A program made the position numbers and the translations under genes. This document shows positions 5,561 to 7,455 of a stretch of DNA of 7,455 bases, piece after piece (position 1 is the stretch's first letter; each line of letters begins with the position of its first letter). This DNA comes from Flavobacterium sp. GTDB lineage: Bacteria; Bacteroidota; Bacteroidia; Flavobacteriales; Flavobacteriaceae. The stretch is taken from positions 1 through 7,455 of the forward strand of contig JALRGZ010000216.1 in NCBI GenBank assembly GCA_023253295.1, written 5' to 3'. The notes below the pieces were generated by a model, which saw nothing but the letters and a program-made list of their open reading frames with translations, was not told the DNA's origin and made no database searches.

Positions 5561-6638
5561 TTTTGAGATGATTTATATAAGATGTTTTCACAGGGATATT
5601 AATAACAAAACAAGCTCCTGACCGATTTGGATTACTTTTCAATTCTACAGTACCATTATGAGCTTCAACAAAACCTTTTACGATAGACAAACCTAAACCA
5701 CTCCCCCCTGTTTTAGTACTTGGCAAACGATAAAACTTATCAAAAGCATATTGTATCTCACTTTCCGGAAAACCATTTCCAGTATCTAATACTGAAATAA
5801 TACAACAATCGGATTCCAGCTTTACATCTATAGAAATAATAGTATCTTCAGGAGTATACTGAATTGCATTAGTCACTAAATTTTGAATAACTTCTTCAAT
5901 CAATCCGCCATCTAATTTAAACAAAGGTAATTTATCATTTGGCACAAATACTATATTGTGCTTGAGTTTTTCAGGACTGTTTTTTTGGATTACAGCATAA
6001 ATAAGTTCATTAATATCACACCAATCTAACTTTAATTTGAGCATTCCTGTTTCCAGTCGGCTCATGTTTAATAAATTCTCCACTTGCGTATTCAGTCGGA
6101 TACTGGCTTTGTCAATCTCTTCTAACAACTCCGATTGATTCGTTTCAGATAGTTTATTTCTATTTTCTTTTAACACATCAATTGCACCTACAATTGTTGC
6201 TATTGGAGTTTTTAACTCATGAGAAAGAGAATTCAACAAGGTATCATACAACTGAATTGTTTTCACTTTTTCCTCTTTATCCCTTGCTTTGTTTTCAGCT
6301 TCCCGAATTTTGAATGTCAACACAGCATTTACCAAAGCAATAATAAGGTACATTAAAAAAAGTAGAACATCTTCGGTATCAGTAATATGAAAAGTAAATA
6401 TTGGCTCAATAAAGAAATAGTTTAATATTAAACCACTTAAAACTGCAGTAAGTAATACCGGTAAAATATCAAAAAGCATCGCTACAAACGAAACCGTCAT
6501 TAATAAAACTAATGCTGTAATCCGATAATCAACATATTTTGAAGAAAAAAAACAAGCAACAGAAACGACAAAAACCAATACAATGCTAATCAAACATTGC
6601 TGCGCTATAGAATATTTTTGGTTTACAACTTTTTTCAA
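5553..6638 (-). CDS. KdpD-like membrane sensor histidine kinase (DUF4118 + HisKA + HATPase), short form
   Basis: A 361-residue kinase. Four hydrophobic segments in residues ~11-109 form the KdpD-type DUF4118 domain, including the hallmark LNYFFIEPIFTFHI at 72-85. A linker with a charged helix (~110-130) leads to the HisKA domain with phospho-acceptor H140 (SHELKTP). The HATPase has its N box at ~252-263 (QNLVTNAIQYTP), G1 D285-TGNG, F box FDKFYR at 299-304 and G2 GGSGLGL at 311-317. All catalytic motifs are intact. E. coli KdpD is ~890 residues; the cytoplasmic N-terminal sensor half (KdpD and USP-like domains) is absent, and an in-frame stop at 6654-6656 rules out a longer version here. The start must be TTG at 6638, since no ATG lies between that stop and Met47, which would remove the first helix. 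It phosphorylates the overlapping downstream regulator. Confidence 0.9.
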   Translation of the reverse strand: MKKVVNQKYSIAQQCLISIVLVFVVSVACFFSSKYVDYRITALVLLMTVSFVAMLFDILPVLLTAVLSGLILNYFFIEPIFTFHITDTEDVLLFLMYLIIALVNAVLTFKIREAENKARDKEEKVKTIQLYDTLLNSLSHELKTPIATIVGAIDVLKENRNKLSETNQSELLEEIDKASIRLNTQVENLLNMSRLETGMLKLKLDWCDINELIYAVIQKNSPEKLKHNIVFVPNDKLPLFKLDGGLIEEVIQNLVTNAIQYTPEDTIISIDVKLESDCCIISVLDTGNGFPESEIQYAFDKFYRLPSTKTGGSGLGLSIVKGFVEAHNGTVELKSNPNRSGACFVINIPVKTSYINHLKNE

Positions 6639-6714
6639 AACCGATTTATTTAGTTAAATAAAATTAATCCTTTTATAATTAAATCCGTAAATTAATTTCA
6701 GAAGGAATAACTTC

Positions 6715-6750
6715 AACAAAAAAGCGTTTCGATTGAAACGCTTTTTTGTT
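6715..6750. terminator. Strong hairpin terminator at the tsaB 3' end
   Basis: The 16 bases at 6715-6730 and those at 6735-6750 are perfect reverse complements around a 4-nt loop, with a core of AAGCGTTTC/GAAACGCTT. The AT arms place a six-T run at the base of the stem on either strand. The arm overlaps the last bases of the tsaB stop codon. This should end tsaB transcription and separate it from the kinase-regulator-kup block. Confidence 0.85.
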
Positions 6751-7417
6751 ATTTTTTTGAAGTGGTTACCATAAAATCTTTCAGATAATACGGCTCAAAA
6801 TAAGCCACATCCACAAAATCATTTTGCTGGAATTTCTCAAAGCTAAAAGCACTCATTTCTTTAGCAGATGGATAAATAATTTCTTCCAGAAAAACAAAAT
6901 TAGGCTGAGTCAATACTTCTTTACATTTTGTCGCACAATCACCAATAAAATACAATGTTTCTTTATAATCTTTAAAAGAATCTTCTGTAATAATCTCTGC
7001 CTGAATGGCTCTTTTAGACTCCAATGCATTTGAAAAAACAGCACTGTACACTTCCATTCTTCTGGCATCTAACATTGGAATAATCAAACCAGATTCAACT
7101 TTAACCTGAGCTGCCAAAGCTTTTAAAGTATCCACAGCAATCAATGGAATTCCTAATGCATAGCACAAACCTTTTGCTGCCGAAACACCAATTCGAAGTC
7201 CGGTATAAGAACCCGGCCCCTGACTTACCGCAATAGCAACTAAATCTCTATAGGTTATTCCAGCTTCTTGGATACTTTCTTCGATAAACACATGTAAACG
7301 TTCTGCATGGGAATAACCCTCTTCGGCTATCTCATTACAAACTATCGTCTTTCCTTCTTTAGCAATGGAAACAGAACATTTTTTAGTTGCCGTTTCTATG
7401 TTAAGTATATAACTCAA
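6749..7417 (-). CDS. tsaB: TsaB, tRNA threonylcarbamoyladenosine biosynthesis protein
   Basis: A 222-residue cytoplasmic protein of the YeaZ/TsaB branch of the ASKHA fold. It partners TsaD and TsaE to put the t6A modification on A37 of tRNAs that read ANN codons, and is normally essential. Visible signatures are the N-terminal ILNIETATKKCSVSI strand pair (residues 4-18), the diagnostic SQGPGSYTGLRIG (65-77), PMLDARRMEVY (114-124) and the C-terminal EPYYLKDF (208-215). The length is normal. The start is TTG at 7417: it sits exactly at the conserved N-terminus, and I see no upstream in-frame ATG in the bases available. It ends in a strong hairpin terminator shared with its stop codon, so it is probably transcribed apart from the downstream kinase gene. 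Confidence 0.95.
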   Translation of the reverse strand: MSYILNIETATKKCSVSIAKEGKTIVCNEIAEEGYSHAERLHVFIEESIQEAGITYRDLVAIAVSQGPGSYTGLRIGVSAAKGLCYALGIPLIAVDTLKALAAQVKVESGLIIPMLDARRMEVYSAVFSNALESKRAIQAEIITEDSFKDYKETLYFIGDCATKCKEVLTQPNFVFLEEIIYPSAKEMSAFSFEKFQQNDFVDVAYFEPYYLKDFMVTTSKK

Positions 7418-7439
7418 TGGTATTTGTTTTATTTTTTTG

Positions 7440-7447
7440 CAAAGGTC
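7440..7447 (-). promoter_or_regulatory. Weak candidate -7 box for tsaB
   Basis: On the minus strand this reads GACCTTTG, one mismatch from TAnnTTTG, 22 bp before the tsaB TTG start, and is followed by an A-rich leader. The -33 position lies beyond the window edge, so it cannot be checked. Confidence 0.28.
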
Positions 7448-7455
7448 TGAAAAAA

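Noticed and set aside
2808..6638. A kdpFABC high-affinity K+ ATPase operon
   Set aside because: Despite the KdpDE-like genes, no KdpA, KdpB or KdpC sequence is present; the transporter is plainly Kup.
6639..6714. A second KdpE-type site upstream of the kinase gene (autoregulation)
   Set aside because: Only one TTTATA (6672-6677) is present, with no partner at 11-bp spacing, and no good TAnnTTTG box was found.
6824..7033. Plus-strand 69-residue ORF
   Set aside because: Antisense shadow inside tsaB; Phe- and Ile-rich with no recognisable family.

Overview
Nearly all of this window (about 168 to the right end) looks like chromosome from a Flavobacterium-type member of the Bacteroidota. It is AT-rich, it carries a PorP/SprF-family outer-membrane protein typical of that phylum, its intergenic regions contain TAnnTTTG-type -7 promoter boxes, and recognisable Shine-Dalgarno sites are mostly absent. 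The first ~160 bases do not belong with it. They are 69% GC (counted) and encode, on the minus strand, the C-terminal half of HisF from a high-GC, proteobacterial-looking organism. This piece joins in frame to a flavobacterial gamma-carbonic-anhydrase gene at a short stretch where both proteins read Ala-Gly-Glu(-Ile). I read it as a chimeric junction (assembly or amplification artefact), not a biological fusion.

Layout from left to right: a chimeric gamma-carbonic anhydrase/HisF ORF (minus, runs off the left edge); a PorP/SprF-family protein (minus, probably co-transcribed with the carbonic anhydrase); a divergent promoter region; a NifU-family Fe-S scaffold protein with a duplicated N-terminal domain (plus); a bidirectional terminator; then, all on the minus strand and read from right to left, tsaB (tRNA t6A synthesis), a strong hairpin terminator, a short KdpD-like sensor kinase, an overlapping KdpE-like response regulator, and a Kup potassium transporter.

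The most interesting part is the kinase-regulator-kup block. The kinase has the KdpD-type four-helix membrane domain (DUF4118) and the kinase core, but lacks the long cytoplasmic N-terminal sensor half of classical KdpD. The regulator is a full-length KdpE-type protein. The next gene is not kdpFABC but the constitutive-type K+ transporter kup. The 98-bp gap before kup holds three exact direct copies of a 9-mer containing TTTATA (kup strand), spaced 11 and 21 bp apart. Two of them form TTTATA-N5-TTTATA, the geometry expected for a tandem OmpR/PhoB-family dimer and, from memory, very close to the E. coli KdpE operator. The inference is a rewired, KdpDE-controlled Kup system.

The remaining genes (NifU-family, TsaB, PorP/SprF, gamma-CA) are ordinary housekeeping or phylum-typical genes. 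I see no mobile element, CRISPR array, tRNA or rRNA, and no gene-free stretch longer than 300 bases.
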